A stretch of DNA of 17,209 bases from an uncultured Lachnospiraceae bacterium (lineage in GTDB: Bacteria > Bacillota > Clostridia > Lachnospirales > Lachnospiraceae): positions 2,026-19,234 of the forward strand of contig CAJTLD010000049.1 of NCBI GenBank assembly GCA_910577065.1, in the 5' to 3' direction. The notes beneath the pieces were generated by a model. It saw nothing but the letters and a program-made list of their open reading frames with translations, did not search any database and was not told the DNA's origin. Shown piece after piece: positions 16,434-17,209 of this stretch (its first letter is position 1; each line of letters opens with the position of its first letter). Both the position numbers and the translations under genes were made by a program.

Positions 16434-16479
16434 CCTCTAAAGTAGACAGATTAAATATAAAAATCTGTTACTTTGGAGG
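16434..16479 (+). promoter_or_regulatory. Hairpin that sequesters the orfA ribosome-binding site
   Basis: Left arm 16434-16452 and right arm 16462-16479 pair over 18 base pairs (one G-U, one bulged G) around a nine-base loop. The GGAGG ribosome site (16475-16479) is the outer end of the right arm, paired with CCTCT. Full-length read-through RNA would hide the ribosome site. Comparable protection against outside transcription is known for IS10 and IS50; the role here is inference. Confidence 0.6.
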
Positions 16480-16487
16480 TATTTTTC

Positions 16488-16976
16488 ATGCCAAGATCAA
16501 AACACTCACCCGAATTCAGAGCCAGGGTATCACAAGAATATATTGACGGGACAGGTTCTGTTCACTTCCTTGCCGATAAGTATGGAATAGGTTATTCGAC
16601 ACTAAGGGGATGGATTAACGAATACAGGATTCATGGAATATCCGCGTTTTGTCATAAAAAGAACAGAACTTATTCTAAAGAATTCAAAATAAAATGCGTA
16701 GAAGCAGTCATGAATGGTGAAGGTTCCGTTGATGACATCATTGCCAGATATGGAATCTCCAGCCGTTCTGTTTTAAGACAATGGATTAAGGTGTATAATG
16801 CCAATAGAGAACTTAAGGATTACGATCCAAAACAGGAGGTCTATATGGCAGAAGCAGGGAGAAAAACAACTTTTGAAGAACGCAAAGAGATTGTCAATTA
16901 TTGTATCAGCCATAACCGTGATTATAAGAATACGGCAGCAAAGCATGGTGTTTCTTACAGCCAGGTTTATTCATAG
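16488..16976 (+). CDS. IS3-family transposase OrfA, IS150-like, interrupted by TAG
   Basis: OrfA is the DNA-binding subunit of IS3-family transposases; fused to OrfB by -1 frameshifting it forms the active transposase. The ATG at 16488 follows GGAGG by eight bases; an in-frame TTG at 16473 lies upstream of that site and is rejected. The 162 residues carry three HTH-like units: FLADKYGIGYSTLRGWINEY (about 23-42), VDDIIARYGISSRSVLRQWI (about 84-103) and TAAKHGVSYSQVYS at the end. The third unit should continue QVYSWVKKY, but the Trp codon is TAG (16974-16976). The frame after it encodes the rest of OrfA without further damage to the TGA at 17160-17162. OrfA is therefore truncated in its third HTH and lacks the leucine zipper, and this copy is probably unable to transpose by itself. 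Confidence 0.85.
   Translation: MPRSKHSPEFRARVSQEYIDGTGSVHFLADKYGIGYSTLRGWINEYRIHGISAFCHKKNRTYSKEFKIKCVEAVMNGEGSVDDIIARYGISSRSVLRQWIKVYNANRELKDYDPKQEVYMAEAGRKTTFEERKEIVNYCISHNRDYKNTAAKHGVSYSQVYS
16834..16847 (+). promoter_or_regulatory. Internal ribosome-binding site and ATG inside orfA
   Basis: AGGAGG (16834-16839), five-base spacer, ATG (16845-16847), in frame at codon 120 of orfA. It would give a short protein beginning MAEAGRKTTFEERKEI that contains only the third HTH. With the TAG repaired it would also carry the zipper, a form that might act as a regulator. The match may also be chance, since K-Q-E-V codons readily give AGGAGG. Confidence 0.4.
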
Positions 16977-17162
16977 GTAAAGAAATATGATGCCAATGGA
17001 GAGGACGGATTAACAGACAGGAGGGGACACCGCAAAACGGATGATGAGGTAAATGAACTGGAACGTTTACGGCGCGAAAATCTACGGTTGAAACGCCAGC
17101 TGGAAGAAAAGGATATGGTAGTTGAACTGTTAAAAAAAGTGAAAGAATACGAAAGGATGTGA
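16977..17162 (+). pseudogene. Remainder of OrfA after the in-frame TAG (leucine zipper region)
   Basis: In the orfA frame this reads VKKYDANGEDGLTDRRGHRK, then a heptad-rich stretch (ELERLRRENLRLKRQLEEKD, VVELLKKVKEYERM) ending at TGA 17160-17162. This is the usual IS150-group OrfA C-terminus: an arginine-rich linker and a leucine zipper for OrfA/OrfAB multimers. It has no start of its own with a good ribosome site. Its intactness indicates that the TAG is recent. Confidence 0.75.
17132..17138 (+). other. A7 slippery sequence for programmed -1 frameshifting (OrfA to OrfAB)
   Basis: In the orfA frame the bases read A AAA AAA (after TT of a TTA codon), a standard -1 slippery heptamer for IS3-family elements. 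After slippage the frame continues SERIRKDVRLGKLRHESKYL, joining the zipper to the orfB frame. I did not identify a downstream stimulatory structure; the window ends 71 bases later. Confidence 0.6.
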
Positions 17163-17209
17163 GGCTTGGGAAGTTACGTCATGAATCAAAATATTTAACA
17201 GTCAGACAT
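17159..17209 (+). CDS. IS3-family transposase OrfB, first codons only
   Basis: The frame RLGKLRHESKYLTVRH in the -1 phase relative to orfA is typical of the start of IS150-like OrfB, the DDE integrase-type catalytic subunit. A GTG at 17159 overlaps the orfA TGA and could start OrfB independently, but production as an OrfAB fusion through the A7 run is the usual route. Only 17 codons are inside the window, so the DDE residues cannot be checked. Confidence 0.6.
   Translation, partial: MRLGKLRHESKYLTVRH

Larger units (their letters stand above)
16429..17209 (+). mobile_element. IS3-family (IS150-like) insertion sequence, left part; right end beyond window
   Basis: The element is recognised by the orfA/orfB arrangement: a small HTH protein with a leucine zipper, then orfB in the -1 frame across an A7 slippery run. 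The left boundary is a guess: TGATACCTC at 16429 begins with the TG expected of IS3-family ends. The right inverted repeat and most of orfB are outside the window, so neither terminal repeats nor target duplication can be verified. Confidence 0.7.

Noticed and set aside
1..17209. CRISPR array, tRNA or rRNA genes
   Set aside because: No regularly spaced direct repeats and no tRNA or rRNA-like segments were seen on either strand.

Overview
The window looks like a chromosomal segment of a gut-type Clostridia/Lachnospiraceae bacterium. It has a HrcA/CIRCE-controlled clpB with a strong GGAGG ribosome site, a giant secreted GH2 glycosidase built from Gram-positive surface-protein modules, and IS150-type and conjugative-element-type recombinase sequences of the Clostridia kind. 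This assignment is inference from gene style, not a species call. Nearly every gene before base 16000 is on the minus strand. The moderate-GC backbone (GH2, deacetylase, clpB, about 3500-15600) is flanked by visibly AT-rich, probably acquired DNA on both sides.

Left AT-rich block (1-3400): a DNA-phosphorothioation-dependent restriction module of the Dnd/Dpt type, transcribed leftward. It holds dptF (ATPase component) and the first 273 codons of dptG; dptH would be expected beyond the left edge. dptF has a textbook promoter and a leader with an inverted repeat. It is split into a 388-codon and a 185-codon reading frame by a -1 shift. Upstream of it, also leftward, lies an Mrr-type restriction endonuclease that keeps the catalytic PD-(D/E)xK domain but has lost the usual N-terminal winged-helix domain. 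The block is therefore a restriction island in which two of three visible genes are altered.

Centre (3400-15710): a 2838-residue secreted GH2 beta-galactosidase-like enzyme with carbohydrate-binding and Ig-like modules, an InlB-type repeat, a long coiled coil and a C-terminal BspA-like leucine-rich repeat region. Upstream of it are a membrane-anchored NodB-family polysaccharide deacetylase and clpB. ClpB and the deacetylase are 49 bases apart with no visible terminator, so they may share the CIRCE-controlled heat-shock promoter. A hairpin terminator separates them from the glycosidase, and another hairpin follows the glycosidase.

Right AT-rich block (15710-17209): mobile-element debris. It contains a broken tyrosine recombinase fragment, a frameshifted small membrane protein, and the left part of an IS3-family (IS150-like) element on the plus strand. 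Its orfA carries an in-frame TAG where a Trp is expected. The A7 frameshift site and the beginning of orfB are still present. The IS leader can fold into a hairpin that buries the orfA ribosome-binding site.
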